Shown: piece after piece, positions 50,823 through 60,695 of the stretch | Position numbering within the stretch: position 1 is the stretch's first letter | How the letters are laid out: each line of letters begins with the position of its first letter | Assembly (NCBI RefSeq): GCF_003206065.1 | Contig: NZ_PZJQ01000002.1 | Location: 835,883 to 899,882 of the forward strand | Origin: Salinicola halimionae | Lineage (GTDB): Bacteria > Pseudomonadota > Gammaproteobacteria > Pseudomonadales > Halomonadaceae | DNA: 64,000 nt | Reading direction: 5' to 3' | Notes under the pieces: model-generated | Database searches by the model: none | What the model saw: the letters and a program-made list of their open reading frames with translations, nothing else | Told to the model about the DNA's origin: nothing | Position numbers and translations under genes: made by a program

Positions 50823-52342
50823 TGGAGACGTTGCATTATCTGTCGCTCGGGTTCGGCGTGGCGCTGCAGCCCGAGAATCTGATGTTCGCACTGATGGGCT
50901 GCTTTATCGGCACCCTGATCGGCGCGCTGCCGGGGCTGGGTCCGGCCAACGGTGTCGCCATTCTGATTCCGCTGGCCTTCACGTTGGGGCTCAAGCCGGA
51001 AACCGCACTGATCATGCTGACGGCGGTCTACGCCGGCGCCATGTATGGCGGACGTATTTCGTCGATTTTGCTTAACATTCCCGGCGATGAACCGGCGATG
51101 ATGACTTGTCTTGACGGCTATCCGATGGCCCGCAATGGCCGGGCGGCTGAAGCCCTGGCGATTTCGGCGATTGCGTCCTTTATGGGCAGCCTGATTGCCA
51201 CCGTAGGTCTGATCCTATTGGCGCCGTTACTGGCTCGCTTCGCATTGACCTTCGGGCCATCGGAGTATTTTGCGCTTTTCGTGCTGGCGTTTGCCACGCT
51301 GGGCGGCATCACCGGCAAGAACCCGATGAAGACGCTGATGGCCGCAGCGATTGGTTTGACCATCGCCACGGTGGGAATCGATCTTTCCACTGGCACTCAG
51401 CGCTATACCTTCGGCGTGCTGGAACTTTATGAAGGGGTCGACTTCATCATCGCCATCGTCGGTCTGTTTGCGGTGTCGGAACTGCTGTTCTTCATCGAAG
51501 AGAGAGCCGGTGCCGGGCGCGAGATGATCAAGGTCAATCCGCTCAAGCTGAAGTGGCGGGAGATCGCCTCGATCATGCCGACCACGATTCGGAGCGGCGT
51601 ACTGGGGTTTATCGCTGGCGTTCTACCTGGCGCTGGCGCGTCACTGGGCAGTTTCATTACCTATACCCTGGAAAAGAAGATCGTCGGCAAGAAAGGCTAC
51701 TTCGGGGAAGGGGATCCACGCGGTGTGGCGGCGCCTGAAGCGGGTAACAACGGTGCCTCCAGCGGTGCACTGGTACCCATGTTGACGTTGGGTGTGCCAG
51801 GTAGCGGTACTACGGCCGTGCTGCTGGCGATGCTGGTGTCGCTTAACATTACCCCGGGTCCGTTGATGTTCACCCAGAATGCCGAGTTGGTATGGGGTGT
51901 CATCGCTGCACTGCTGGTGGGTAACTTCATGCTGCTGTTGCTCAACATTCCGCTGGTCGGCGTGTTCGTGAAGATCCTGTCGGTGCCGCCGATGTATTTG
52001 CTGCCGATCGTGACTATGGTGGCGTTCGTGGGTATCTACTCGATCAGCCACTCCACGTTCGATCTCTACTTCATGATCGCCTTCGGCGTCGGTGGCTATA
52101 TTCTGCGCAAGCTGGAGATTCCGCTGGTGCCGGTCATTCTCGGTCTGCTGCTCGGGCCGGAGATGGAGAAGAACCTGCGTCACGCGATGCAGATTTCCGA
52201 CGGCGACTGGTCGATCCTGTGGAGTAGTGGTCTGTCGATCGGGCTGTGGCTGGTCGCGATCATCGGTCTGCTGCTGCCGGTTGTGGTCGGCCCGATCCTG
52301 CGTCGCCGCATGCAGGCGGCCAGAGCCAGAACTCAAGATTGA
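50822..52342 (+). CDS. tctA: TctA large membrane subunit of TTT system 3
   Basis: A 506-residue permease with the full TctA set: GALPGLGPANGVAILIPLAF, NIPGDEPAMMTCLDGYPMAR, GVLPGAGASLGSFITY, and APEAGNNGASSGALVPMLTLG with GVPGSGTTAVLLAML. It is clearly paralogous to the system 2 TctA. It is GC-rich like the host and ends 51 bp before a signal-less binding-fold gene that may be the last gene of the operon. Confidence 0.93.
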   Translation: METLHYLSLGFGVALQPENLMFALMGCFIGTLIGALPGLGPANGVAILIPLAFTLGLKPETALIMLTAVYAGAMYGGRISSILLNIPGDEPAMMTCLDGYPMARNGRAAEALAISAIASFMGSLIATVGLILLAPLLARFALTFGPSEYFALFVLAFATLGGITGKNPMKTLMAAAIGLTIATVGIDLSTGTQRYTFGVLELYEGVDFIIAIVGLFAVSELLFFIEERAGAGREMIKVNPLKLKWREIASIMPTTIRSGVLGFIAGVLPGAGASLGSFITYTLEKKIVGKKGYFGEGDPRGVAAPEAGNNGASSGALVPMLTLGVPGSGTTAVLLAMLVSLNITPGPLMFTQNAELVWGVIAALLVGNFMLLLLNIPLVGVFVKILSVPPMYLLPIVTMVAFVGIYSISHSTFDLYFMIAFGVGGYILRKLEIPLVPVILGLLLGPEMEKNLRHAMQISDGDWSILWSSGLSIGLWLVAIIGLLLPVVVGPILRRRMQAARARTQD

Positions 52343-52393
52343 TGAGCGCGATCAGCTATTATTCTTATCCGCTTTCCCTCTGAGGAACGTTGC

Positions 52394-53125
52394 ATGAGCG
52401 ATGAAAAATCTGCGGTAATCGAAGCGCTGGCCCCAAAGGGGCGACTACGCGTCGCGATCAACTACGGTAATACTGTGCTCGCGCAGCGCGGAGAGGACGG
52501 CGAACCTGCCGGTGTCTCCGCCGTGCTGGCTCGCGCATTGGCGGCGGAGCTTGGGGTCGAAGCTGAATTCGCCACTTTCGACGGTGCGGGAGACGTGTTC
52601 ACCGCCATCGACGACGACGCTTGGCGAATCGGCTTTCTCGCCCGCGACCCGGTGCGTGCCGAGAAGATCCACTTCACCGCCCCCTACGTGATCATTGAAG
52701 GTACTTACCTGGTCCCGGAAGAGTCACCGCTACGAGAGATCGACGAGCTGGACCGGGATGGTGTTCGTATCGCGGTGGGCAAGGGCGCGGCCTACGATCT
52801 CTATCTGACGCGAGCATTGACGAATGCGACCCTGGTACGCGCCGCCACCTCGGCGGCGGCGATCGAGCTGTTCGTCGAGCAACGGCTCGCCGCTGCCGCC
52901 GGCGTACGCCAACCGTTGGCGAGCTATGCCGCTGAACGCCTGGGGTATCGGGTACTGGATGGGCGCTTCACCTCCATCGAGCAGTGCATGGCCGTGACCA
53001 AGGCGCAGGCTTCGGACACCGTCACTCGTTATATCGAGAATTTCCTCGATCGCATGAAGCAGAGTGGTCTGGTGAAACGTGCGCTCGCGGAAAGCGGCCA
53101 GGACGAGACCCAGGCGGCACCGTGA
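52394..53125 (+). CDS. solute-binding-fold (SBP_bac_3) protein without a signal peptide
   Basis: A 243-residue protein of the family 3 periplasmic-binding fold (LAPKGRLRVAINYGNTVLAQ, ISVL-like GVSAVLARALAAELGVEAEF, IGFLARDPVRAEKIHFTAPYVIIEGTYLV in part, and ITEEL-type ends). The first residues MSDEKSAVIEALAPKGRLRV lead straight into the domain, so there is no signal peptide and export is not expected. Proteins of this fold can be cytoplasmic enzymes (cyclohexadienyl dehydratase is one) or sensors. It follows tctA by 51 bp, which points to a role linked to the imported acid. Its function is not known. Confidence 0.8.
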   Translation: MSDEKSAVIEALAPKGRLRVAINYGNTVLAQRGEDGEPAGVSAVLARALAAELGVEAEFATFDGAGDVFTAIDDDAWRIGFLARDPVRAEKIHFTAPYVIIEGTYLVPEESPLREIDELDRDGVRIAVGKGAAYDLYLTRALTNATLVRAATSAAAIELFVEQRLAAAAGVRQPLASYAAERLGYRVLDGRFTSIEQCMAVTKAQASDTVTRYIENFLDRMKQSGLVKRALAESGQDETQAAP

Positions 53126-53166
53126 GCAAGAAAGCCGTGTGAAATGGCAAGCCGTTGCCCAAACAA

Positions 53167-53200
53167 GACGACACCCACCCTTGGGTCGGTGTCGTCGTTT
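53167..53200. terminator. bidirectional terminator between the TTT system 3 operon and pgk
   Basis: A stem of nine perfect pairs, GACGACACC and GGTGTCGTC, continues inward through an A-T and three C-G pairs. It is flanked by GTTTATC on the right and, on the reverse strand, by TTGTTT. The operon and pgk converge here, so it can serve both. Confidence 0.75.
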
Positions 53201-53222
53201 ATCACCGGATCAGCAAACGGTG

Positions 53223-54386
53223 TTATTTCGCGGCTTCTTCCAGCGCGGTAACTGCGGGAAGAGTCTTGCCTTCGACGTATTCGAGGAAAGCGCCGCCACC
53301 GGTAGAGATATAGGAGACCTTGTCGGCGATGCCGTACTTGTCGATCGCGGCAAGGGTATCGCCGCCGCCGGCGATGGAGAACGCCTGACTGTTGGCAATC
53401 GCCTTCGACAGCACTTCGGTGCCCTTGCCGAACTGGTCGATCTCGAACACGCCGACCGGGCCGTTCCACAGGATCGTGCCGGCATTTTCCAGCAGGCTGG
53501 CGAGATGCTGGGCAGTGTCCGGGCCGATATCCAGAATCATCTCGTCATCGCCGACCTGGTCGACCGGCTTGACGGTCGCCGTGGCGGATTCAGAGAACTC
53601 GGTGGCGACGACGACGTCGGTGGGTAGCGGAATCTTGACCTTGGCCATCAGCTCCTTGGCCTTGTCGACCAGATCCGCCTCATAGAGCGATTTGCCCACG
53701 CCATAACCGGCCGCGGCGATGAAGGTGTTGGCAATGCCGCCACCGACGATCAACTGATCGCATTTCTCCGACAGCGAATAGAGCACGTCGAGCTTGGTCG
53801 ACACCTTGGAGCCACCGACGATGGCAGTCATCGGGCGTTTGGGTGCGCTGAGCGCCTTTTCCAAGGCGTCGAGTTCGTTGGCCAGCAGCGGCCCGGCGCA
53901 GGACTGTGGCGCGAACCGGATCACGCCATGGGTGGACGCCTGGGCGCGGTGGGCGGTACCGAAGGCGTCCATCACGTAGATATCGCAGAGCGCCGCATAG
54001 GCCTTGGCCAGCGCTTCGTCGTCCTTCTTCTCACCCTTGTTGTAGCGCACGTTCTCGAGCAGCACGACCTCACCGTCGGCGATCTCGACCTTGCCTTCGA
54101 GATAGTCTTTTTCCAGCCGGACCGGTTTGCCCAGCAGGTCGGCGAGATGCTCGGCCACCGGCGCTAGCGAGAATTCATCCGCCGGTTCACCTTCAGTGGG
54201 CCGCCCCAGATGGCTCATCAGCATGACGCTGGCGCCGGCGTCGAGCGCGGTCTGAATGGTCGGCAGGCAGGCGCGGATACGAGCGTCGCTGGTGACCTTG
54301 CCGCCCTTGACGGGCACGTTGAGATCCTCGCGGATCAAGACACGTTTTCCGGAGAGATCCAGTTCAGACATCTTGAGTACGGTCAT
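53223..54386 (-). CDS. pgk: phosphoglycerate kinase
   Basis: A 387-residue cytoplasmic enzyme of glycolysis and gluconeogenesis that transfers phosphate between 1,3-bisphosphoglycerate and ADP. The signature [20 protein letters not shown] is present, as are [24 protein letters not shown] [25 protein letters not shown] [12 protein letters not shown], and the C-terminal [14 protein letters not shown]. It lies downstream of epd, the usual epd-pgk order, but an inverted-repeat element separates the two here. No fba gene follows; the aldolase is elsewhere. Confidence 0.96.
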   Translation of the reverse strand: MTVLKMSELDLSGKRVLIREDLNVPVKGGKVTSDARIRACLPTIQTALDAGASVMLMSHLGRPTEGEPADEFSLAPVAEHLADLLGKPVRLEKDYLEGKVEIADGEVVLLENVRYNKGEKKDDEALAKAYAALCDIYVMDAFGTAHRAQASTHGVIRFAPQSCAGPLLANELDALEKALSAPKRPMTAIVGGSKVSTKLDVLYSLSEKCDQLIVGGGIANTFIAAAGYGVGKSLYEADLVDKAKELMAKVKIPLPTDVVVATEFSESATATVKPVDQVGDDEMILDIGPDTAQHLASLLENAGTILWNGPVGVFEIDQFGKGTEVLSKAIANSQAFSIAGGGDTLAAIDKYGIADKVSYISTGGGAFLEYVEGKTLPAVTALEEAAK

Positions 54387-54400
54387 GAAATCCTTTCCTT

Positions 54401-54543
54401 AGAGGGTGTTTAATAAAGGGCTGCACTCGCCGATACGGCGTTGGACCCCTCTTCAACATGCTCATTTACTGCTCGTAAACTCCGCTGTTTCATCCGGTTT
54501 CGCCTTGTCTCGTCTTCGTTCGCCTGTTTCTTAGATACCCTCT
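54401..54543. mobile_element. small inverted-repeat element between epd and pgk
   Basis: A 143-bp non-coding element is bounded by imperfect inverted ends: AGAGGGTGTTTAATAA at 54401-54416 and TTCTTAGATACCCTCT at 54528-54543 (reverse complement AGAGGGTATCTAAGAA). Thirteen of 16 bases match. It has no transposase and looks like a MITE or repeat family element. The right end overlaps the last codons of epd and supplies its TAA stop. I did not see another copy in the window. Confidence 0.65.
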
Positions 54544-55586
54544 CCTGAGGAGGTGGCGGGTTCGGAGACGGAAGATGACAGTTCGAGCCAGTGGTGAGCA
54601 ACGTCGAGCATCCGGTTGGCGAAGCCCCATTCGTTGTCGAACCAGCACAGCAGCTTGAGCAGGCGGCCGCCGGCCACGCGGGTCTGAGTGGCATCCACGA
54701 TACCCGAGCGCGGATCGTGGTTGAAGTCGACAGAGGCCATCGGTTCCTCGGTGTACCCGAGCAGCCCCAGATAGCGTTCGCGGCTCGCGGCGGCCAGGCA
54801 GGCGTTGACCGCGGCGGCATCGGTATCGCGCTCCAGCGAAATCGATAGATCCATGGCCGAAACGTTGATGGTCGGCACGCGGACGTGGAGACATTCGAAG
54901 CGGCCGGCCAGATGCGGCATCAGCCGGCCGATACCGCGGGCCAGGCCCGAATCCACCGGGATGATCGAGTGCATGGCCGAGCGGGTCAGACGTAGATCGC
55001 TGTTGTGGTAGGCGTCGATCACCGGCTGATCGTTCATGGCCGAGTGGATGGTCGTGGTGACGCCATGGGAGACGCCGAAACTGGCTTCGAGCACGTTGAG
55101 AATCGGCACCAGGCAATTGGTGGTACAGGAGGCTGACGAGACGATGCGCATGTCGCTGGTGATCGCGTTCTGATTGACGCCGTAGACGATCGTGGCGTCG
55201 ACGTCGGCTTCCGCCGGCTGGGAAAACAGCAGCCGTGGCACGCCAGCCTGAAGGTGGCGCTCGGCAGTGGCGCGATCCTTGAAGCTGCCGGAACATTCCA
55301 GCAACAGGTCGATGCCGAGCTCGTCCCACGGTAGCGCTTCCGGGTCGGCAGCGTTGAGCACGCGAATGGTGCGGTCGTTGACGATCAGGCAACCATCGCG
55401 CGCTTCGACACGGCCGGGGAAGCGTCCGTGAGTCGTATCGTAGCGAGTCAGATAGGCGATCGTCTCGAGATCGGAGAGTTCGTTGATGGCAACGATCTCG
55501 AGCGGCAGATCGGGGCGTTCGATCAGTGCGCGCAGTACGCTCTGGCCGATGCGGCCGTAGCCGTTGATGGCGACGCGATAGGTCAT
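54531..55586 (-). CDS. epd: D-erythrose-4-phosphate dehydrogenase
   Basis: A 351-residue GAPDH-like enzyme that oxidises erythrose 4-phosphate to 4-phosphoerythronate for pyridoxal phosphate synthesis. The N-terminal Rossmann motif is VAINGYGRIGQSVLRAL. The nucleophile Cys is in SSASCTTNC, and the Epd-specific HSAMNDQPVIDAYH and VRVPTINVSAMDLS blocks separate it from GapA. The start ATG at 55586 gives the usual N terminus. The final residues GEGI and the stop codon are contributed by the inverted-repeat element, so the native C terminus was changed. Confidence 0.92.
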   Translation of the reverse strand: MTYRVAINGYGRIGQSVLRALIERPDLPLEIVAINELSDLETIAYLTRYDTTHGRFPGRVEARDGCLIVNDRTIRVLNAADPEALPWDELGIDLLLECSGSFKDRATAERHLQAGVPRLLFSQPAEADVDATIVYGVNQNAITSDMRIVSSASCTTNCLVPILNVLEASFGVSHGVTTTIHSAMNDQPVIDAYHNSDLRLTRSAMHSIIPVDSGLARGIGRLMPHLAGRFECLHVRVPTINVSAMDLSISLERDTDAAAVNACLAAASRERYLGLLGYTEEPMASVDFNHDPRSGIVDATQTRVAGGRLLKLLCWFDNEWGFANRMLDVAHHWLELSSSVSEPATSSGEGI

Positions 55587-55822
55587 GGGCGAATCTGGTA
55601 ACCCAACGTTGAGGACAGTGTCGAGGTCGACCATCTTAGCGCATTCGTTCCCGACGAGCCGAGAAGGGGGTAGATGTCAGTCTAAAGCACTGGACGAAAC
55701 GCTGAATGCCTCATAGCTTGAAACGATCTATCTCATGCTTGGAGTTCCTTTTCGATGGCAGATGCCAACAACCCTGGTACTCCACTCACGATGTCGTCGG
55801 CTCACGTTCGGATGACATCGTC

Positions 55823-56785
55823 ATGATGCGGCGTCTCGAGTCGCTGTCGTTCTATCTTTCCGCTATCGAATGTCCGGTCGAGGGCGAGGGCAGCGGCGTC
55901 GTCATGGCGAGTTCGGAGCCGCTGAATCTTTGGGGTGGAGTGGATGCGCGGGAGGGCGAGGTGACCGATCGCCGTCACCCGCTGTTTGGCGAATGTGTCG
56001 CCGGGCGGGCGCTGGTCATTCCCCACGGAGGAGGGGCGTGGGGCGGTAGCGAGTTGCTTCTGGAAGCGATTCACGCCGGAAAGGCGCCGGCGTTGATCGT
56101 GCTCAATCGGGTCGATGACATCATCGCCCTGGGAGCCATCGTCGCCGATGAGGTGCTGTCGCTGGCGGTGCCGATCATAGTGCTGGATCACGCGCGCTTT
56201 GCTCTTGCGCAGGCGGCGCATCTCATCACCTTCCATCGTGGCAGGCAACTGGTGGTCAGCGGCCCGCGTCTGGCGGGGCTGGCCAGTGTGACGGCCGGTG
56301 GGGCGCTCGGTCACGAGCCAGTGCCAACGACGGCGGCGAATGACGGTTTCGCGCTGTCGCCGGCGGACCAGCGCTGTCTTTCCGGTGAAGCGGGTCCGGC
56401 AGCCCAGGTCGCCATGCGTATCGTGGTGCGACTCGCGCGATTGCAGGGCGCGCTCGAACTGCTCGACGTGACTCACGTACACGTCGACGGCTGTTTCTAC
56501 ACGGGGCCGGCTGGCTTGGCCTTTGCCGAGCGTCTGGTCGACTGGGGCGGAAAGGCAGGCGTTCCGACGACTGTCCTTACGACCTTCGACAAGACCTTCG
56601 ACACGAACTTTGACTCGACGATCGCGCCAACGGAGACGGCGGAACGGCTCATCGAACTGTGCCGGAGACTCGGCGCATCGCCAGTGTCCAAGGCAGAGCC
56701 GGCGCTGGAGCACGCGCCATTGCCATGGCTGCTCGCTCTCTGTGTCGCGCTGACGGGGCGGGCGCCGGCGTTATCCGCCGGCTGA
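55823..56785 (+). pseudogene. shortened aconitase X (AcnX)-like protein, probably degenerate
   Basis: A 320-residue reading frame that fuses two AcnX parts. Residues about 18-115 match the AcnX swivel domain (DUF126), with PLNLWGGVDAREGEVTDRRHPL in part and GAIVADEVLSLAVPIIVLD. Residues about 175-270 match the start of the AcnX catalytic domain (LSGEAGPAAQVAMRIVVRLAR, VHVDGCFYTGPAGLAFAERLV). Two features argue against normal activity. The loop usually read as G-R/K-G-S-x-x-GS is HGGGAWGGS here, with Ala where the family has a catalytic Ser. The catalytic domain also stops after about 130 residues instead of about 400. A tandem TFDK/TFDT/NFDS duplication lies at 56582-56617. The start is uncertain. 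Confidence 0.6.
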
Positions 56786-56847
56786 TCGAACTCACGTATT
56801 CCGCGCTCCTGTTTTTGCGCTCTATTTTACGATCAAGTCTTCGTCGC

Positions 56848-57606
56848 TCAGCGATTGGTGCCCAATTGAGCGGTGATCACATTGAGCCGCTCTGCCAGCG
56901 TTTCCGGCATTTCCATCGGCAACAGGTGGCCGTAGTCGGGGAACACCTCGAGCTTGCCCTGGGGCAGGTGCGGCATCACGTCCCCACGCTGGGTTTCGGG
57001 AGGCAGAGACGGATCCTTGTCGCCGACCAGCACCCAGGCCGGGTAGGGGAGCTTGCCGACGGTCTCGCGCCAATCCTCGGCGTAGGTCGTCGTCGGCCAG
57101 GCGCGCCACGCCGCCGGATTGGCGTTGATCGCATCTTCCACCGCCTGCTGATAGAGCCATGGCGCGAGTGAGACTTCGCTGGCCCCGTCGATGAACTGGC
57201 GGGCCTGAGCCTCGCTGAAATCGAAGTCGAGCTGGAAGCGATGCTCCTCGTCGCTGATCGACTGCGGCCCCGGCGGGGACGGTGCGATCAAGACCAGCGC
57301 GCGCAGCCAGGCCGGCCGATTGGCGGCGACGGTCATCGCGATGCGCCCGGAAAACGAGTGCCCAACCAGAATGACGTTGTCGAGCCTGGCGGATTCGATG
57401 CACTGCTCCACATGACGCGTCATCGAGGCGACGTCGAATCCCGCGACCTCGCTGGCGCGTCCGAAACCCGGCATATCGAGCGTGACGATTCGGCATCGCT
57501 CGTCGAGAAGCGGCAGGACCGCTTCCCACTCATGATGGGAACTGCCGAAGAAGTGCATGAGCACCAGCGTCGGATCTCCCTGACCGCTATCACTGGCTAT
57601 CGTCAT
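56848..57606 (-). CDS. alpha/beta-fold hydrolase
   Basis: A 252-residue serine hydrolase. The nucleophile elbow is GHSFSG (Ser near residue 84), the oxyanion loop is LMHFFGSSHHEWE, the acid is in VGDKDPSLP, and the catalytic His is in PDYGHLLPMEMPE. GGGAGAG precedes the ATG. The fold and motifs fit small esterases or C-C hydrolases. The natural substrate is not evident; nearby genes do not help. Confidence 0.88.
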   Translation of the reverse strand: MTIASDSGQGDPTLVLMHFFGSSHHEWEAVLPLLDERCRIVTLDMPGFGRASEVAGFDVASMTRHVEQCIESARLDNVILVGHSFSGRIAMTVAANRPAWLRALVLIAPSPPGPQSISDEEHRFQLDFDFSEAQARQFIDGASEVSLAPWLYQQAVEDAINANPAAWRAWPTTTYAEDWRETVGKLPYPAWVLVGDKDPSLPPETQRGDVMPHLPQGKLEVFPDYGHLLPMEMPETLAERLNVITAQLGTNR

Positions 57607-57748
57607 CGCGGCTCTCCCTGAGACCTGTTTGAAAATGTCGAAGAATTCGACGAACTGGTAACAGCGTAGCGGGATCTGCGTCGCTGTCAGGCATCGATTG
57701 CTGTCAGATCGCGATCGCCGGTGAAGCGATGATCAGTAGAAGAGACGC

Positions 57749-58477
57749 TCAATAGAAGAGGTGCCAGACGAGTGGCAGCACGACGGCAGTGAAGGCGCCG
57801 GTCAGACTCATACCCAGGGAGGCGAAAGCACCGGCGACGCTATTGATCTCGAAAGCGCGCACCGTGCCAAGCGCGTGTCCGTTGATGCCCAGCGCCAGGC
57901 CAATCAGCCTCGGGTCGCGAATATGCAGAATTCGACTCAGCCATTCCACCCCGAAAATGGCGGTGACGCCCGTCGTCAGAAGCGCGCCCATCAGCAGGGC
58001 TCTCGAGCCGCCGAGTTCTTCGGCCAGGCTTAGCGCGATGGGGGATGTCACCGACTTCGGTGCCAGTGAGGCGAGCACGTCCTCCGGCGCCCCCATGACG
58101 GCGGCAATGATCACCGCGTAGCAGGCAGCCAACGTCGCCGACAACGGCAGCGTCATCAGGATCGGCTTCCACAGCGCGCGAATCTGCGGCAGCTGCTGAT
58201 AGAGCGGTACGGCCAGTGCCACGGTGGCCGGGCCCAGCAATAGCATCAGCCAGTTGGCACCCCGGTTGTAGTCCTCGATGCCGATGGGCAGCAAGGCGAT
58301 GACCCCGGCAATCACGACTGCTGCGATCAGCATGGGTGGGCACCAGTTGGGCCGCCGTATCAGCTTGAACAGGCGAATACCGAGGAAATAGGCGCCGAGC
58401 GTCAGCGCGATGGCAGCGATCGGCGAGTCGAACCACTGTTGCGGTAACTGCGATAGGCGCTCCAGCCAATCACCCAT
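57749..58477 (-). CDS. lrgB: LrgB/CidB-family membrane protein
   Basis: A 242-residue membrane protein with about seven helices. It shows the LrgB core ALTTGVTAIFG-like LLTTGVTAIFGVEWLSRILHI in part and GLALGINGHALGTVRAFEI. With LrgA it forms a system first described as holin/antiholin-like in Gram-positives, and plant and bacterial relatives export glycolate or pyruvate-type acids. The start overlaps lrgA by 8 bp, so the two are coupled. Confidence 0.9.
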   Translation of the reverse strand: MGDWLERLSQLPQQWFDSPIAAIALTLGAYFLGIRLFKLIRRPNWCPPMLIAAVVIAGVIALLPIGIEDYNRGANWLMLLLGPATVALAVPLYQQLPQIRALWKPILMTLPLSATLAACYAVIIAAVMGAPEDVLASLAPKSVTSPIALSLAEELGGSRALLMGALLTTGVTAIFGVEWLSRILHIRDPRLIGLALGINGHALGTVRAFEINSVAGAFASLGMSLTGAFTAVVLPLVWHLFY

Positions 58478-58850
58478 GGTCGGCGCTCCTCGAGTTGCCT
58501 TCGGCCGCGCTCTGGGGCAGGTAGCGACGCATCAGCAGTAGACTCGACAATACGCTGAGCAACGTGCCGGCGAGCAGCGCGGTGAGAATCGCGGCCCACT
58601 GATCCGAAAATTGATCGGCGACAAAGAATATCTCCACGACACCGGGCATGATCAGTAGCGCCAGCATGGCGATCAGCGGCTGACTGATTCGAACGACGTC
58701 CGTATTCATTCCGCCGCGGTAGCCGAACCACAGCGTCAGTAGCAACATGCCGATCACGCCGCTGGGCATGGGAATGTGGAACAGCCGCACGAGAGTTTGA
58801 CCCAGCAACAGAAAGACGAGCAGCCACAGGAAACCGCGCAGAACGGACAT
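58470..58850 (-). CDS. lrgA: LrgA/CidA-family membrane protein
   Basis: A 126-residue small membrane protein with four helices. The signature IPMPSGVIGMLLLTLWF followed by PLIAMLALLIMPGVVEIFF is diagnostic of the CidA/LrgA family. It is the first gene of the lrgAB pair. The pair could serve small organic acid movement, fitting the organic-acid theme of the window (inference). Confidence 0.92.
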   Translation of the reverse strand: MSVLRGFLWLLVFLLLGQTLVRLFHIPMPSGVIGMLLLTLWFGYRGGMNTDVVRISQPLIAMLALLIMPGVVEIFFVADQFSDQWAAILTALLAGTLLSVLSSLLLMRRYLPQSAAEGNSRSADHG

Positions 58851-59454
58851 CGCAGAAATCTCGGATCGCTGAAAGATAGCATCATACCAAATGCGTAGAG
58901 TTTCTCTGGCAGCGACCCACGAGATCGACTCATGAGAAACGTTCGAGATCTGGTGATGTCGATTGTTCGAGATGGCTCAAGATATGGCTCAACACTTTCC
59001 CATGATGATTTTCAGCCGGTGATCGGATACGAAACGTGACAATCTAGGAAAGCCACGTCAGGGCGTCCGGCGTAGCAGACAGACGATGCAGAAACGGTGC
59101 ATGGGCGTGAACTGCGGCGCATTGTCGCTTATTCTTGGCAAGGATTTAGCTGCTGGCCGAGTAAAGCCGCGAAGGAAAGACACTCGAAAACCGAGCGGCG
59201 CGGCGTGACACGGTGGCGGATTGGTTCGATGAACAAGCGCGTGATCGGGTTCGGTGGGACTGATCGTGTGACACCACAGGATGGCACCAGCCTTTCCCGA
59301 CGACAGGCGGTAGTACAACGCCAGGGCAGCCGCTATCGGTTTGCCCTCTGAGGTAGAGCGGATAGCCATCTTTGGTAGCCGTCTTTGGTAGAGAGGGAAG
59401 CGGCTCCGGTCGAGATTCCCCGATGACCCATCTTGAGCACAGAGGAAAAGCAAC
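58851..59454. other. intergenic region before fbaB with a 13-bp tandem repeat
   Basis: This 604-bp gap holds the promoters of lrgAB and fbaB. No convincing gene was found; an 84-codon frame at 59097 has no family signature. A 13-bp tandem repeat, TAGCCATCTTTGG then TAGCCGTCTTTGG, is at 59363-59388. The fbaB ribosome site GAGGAAAAG ends 6 bases before the ATG. Confidence 0.5.
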
Positions 59455-60507
59455 ATGACCGATATTGCCAATCTGTTGGGAAAGGAAGCCGACAGCCTTC
59501 TCAGCTACACCTGCACGGGCTTCAAGAAAGAAGACCTGTATCTGCCGGGTCCCGACTTCGTCGACCGTGTCTTCACCGACAATGATCGCAGCCCGCATGT
59601 GATGCGTAACCTTCAGACTCTGTTCAATACCGGTCGTCTGGGTGGGACTGGCTACCTCAGCATCTTGCCGGTCGATCAGGGTATCGAGCACTCGGCCGGC
59701 GCCTCGTTTGCGCCCAACCCGATGTACTTCGATCCCAAGAACATTGTTGAGCTGGCACTGCAGGGTGGTTGCAACTGTGTCTGTTCGACCCTCGGCGTGC
59801 TTTCTTCCGTCGCGCGACGCTATGCGCACAAGATTCCGATGATGCTCAAGCTCAACCATAACGAGAGCCTGACATTGCCGGCGATGTACGAACAGACGAT
59901 GTTCGCGCAGATCGAGCAGGCCCATAACATGGGCTGCATCGCAGTCGGTGCCACGATCTATTTCGGCTCCGAAGATAGCCGTCGGCAGATTCAGGAAGTC
60001 AGCGAAGCCTTCGAGCGCGCGCACGAGCTGGGCATGGTCACCGTGCTGTGGTCGTATCTGCGCAATCCCGAGTTCAAGAAAGATGGCACCGATTATCACG
60101 TCTCGTCCGACCTCACCAGTCAGGCGGTGCACCTGGCGGCGACCATCAAGGCGGATATCGTCAAACAGAAGCTGCCGGAGAACAACGGCGGCTACAAGGC
60201 GATCGGTTTCGGCCATACTCATGACAAGGTCTACAGCGAGTTGACCAGCGATCATCCGGTCGATCTGGCCCGCTATCAGGTAGCCAACTCGTTCATGGGG
60301 CGTGCCGGGCTGATCAATTCCGGCGGTGGTTCCAAGGGCCATTCCGATCTGGGCGAGGCCGTGCGCACTGCTGTCATCAACAAGCGCGCCGGTGGCATGG
60401 GTCTGATTTCTGGGCGCAAAGCGTTCCAGAAGCCACTGAAGGAAGGTATCGAGTTGCTCAACGCGGTTCAGGATGTCTACCTCTCGAAAGACGTGACGAT
60501 CGCCTGA
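59455..60507 (+). CDS. fbaB: class I fructose-bisphosphate aldolase, DhnA/FbaB type
   Basis: A 350-residue Schiff-base aldolase that splits or forms fructose 1,6-bisphosphate. Length equals E. coli FbaB. The blocks [36 protein letters not shown] in part, [10 protein letters not shown] (with the catalytic Lys) and [20 protein letters not shown] fit the family. It is far from pgk and epd, unlike the class II aldolase order of many relatives. It has its own terminator. Class I types are often used for gluconeogenesis, matching growth on organic acids. Confidence 0.94.
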   Translation: MTDIANLLGKEADSLLSYTCTGFKKEDLYLPGPDFVDRVFTDNDRSPHVMRNLQTLFNTGRLGGTGYLSILPVDQGIEHSAGASFAPNPMYFDPKNIVELALQGGCNCVCSTLGVLSSVARRYAHKIPMMLKLNHNESLTLPAMYEQTMFAQIEQAHNMGCIAVGATIYFGSEDSRRQIQEVSEAFERAHELGMVTVLWSYLRNPEFKKDGTDYHVSSDLTSQAVHLAATIKADIVKQKLPENNGGYKAIGFGHTHDKVYSELTSDHPVDLARYQVANSFMGRAGLINSGGGSKGHSDLGEAVRTAVINKRAGGMGLISGRKAFQKPLKEGIELLNAVQDVYLSKDVTIA

Positions 60508-60548
60508 GGCTGAAAGCGAAACGCAAGATATCAGCGACTCGTTATACG

Positions 60549-60575
60549 AGCCCGGCCATGGCCGGGCTTTTTTTC
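60549..60575 (+). terminator. rho-independent terminator of fbaB
   Basis: AGCCCGGCC and GGCCGGGCT form a near-continuous 9-bp stem followed by six or more T, 41 bp after the fbaB stop. Confidence 0.92.
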
Positions 60576-60695
60576 GCCCCGATTTCAGCAAGTTGCTCGC
60601 TTCTATCAGATAAGACCTTGGTCGGCATACTTAAGTTGAATTGTCTGACAAAGTTCCTTTCTCTACCTTGCAAGACGTATTCGATGATAACGCTA

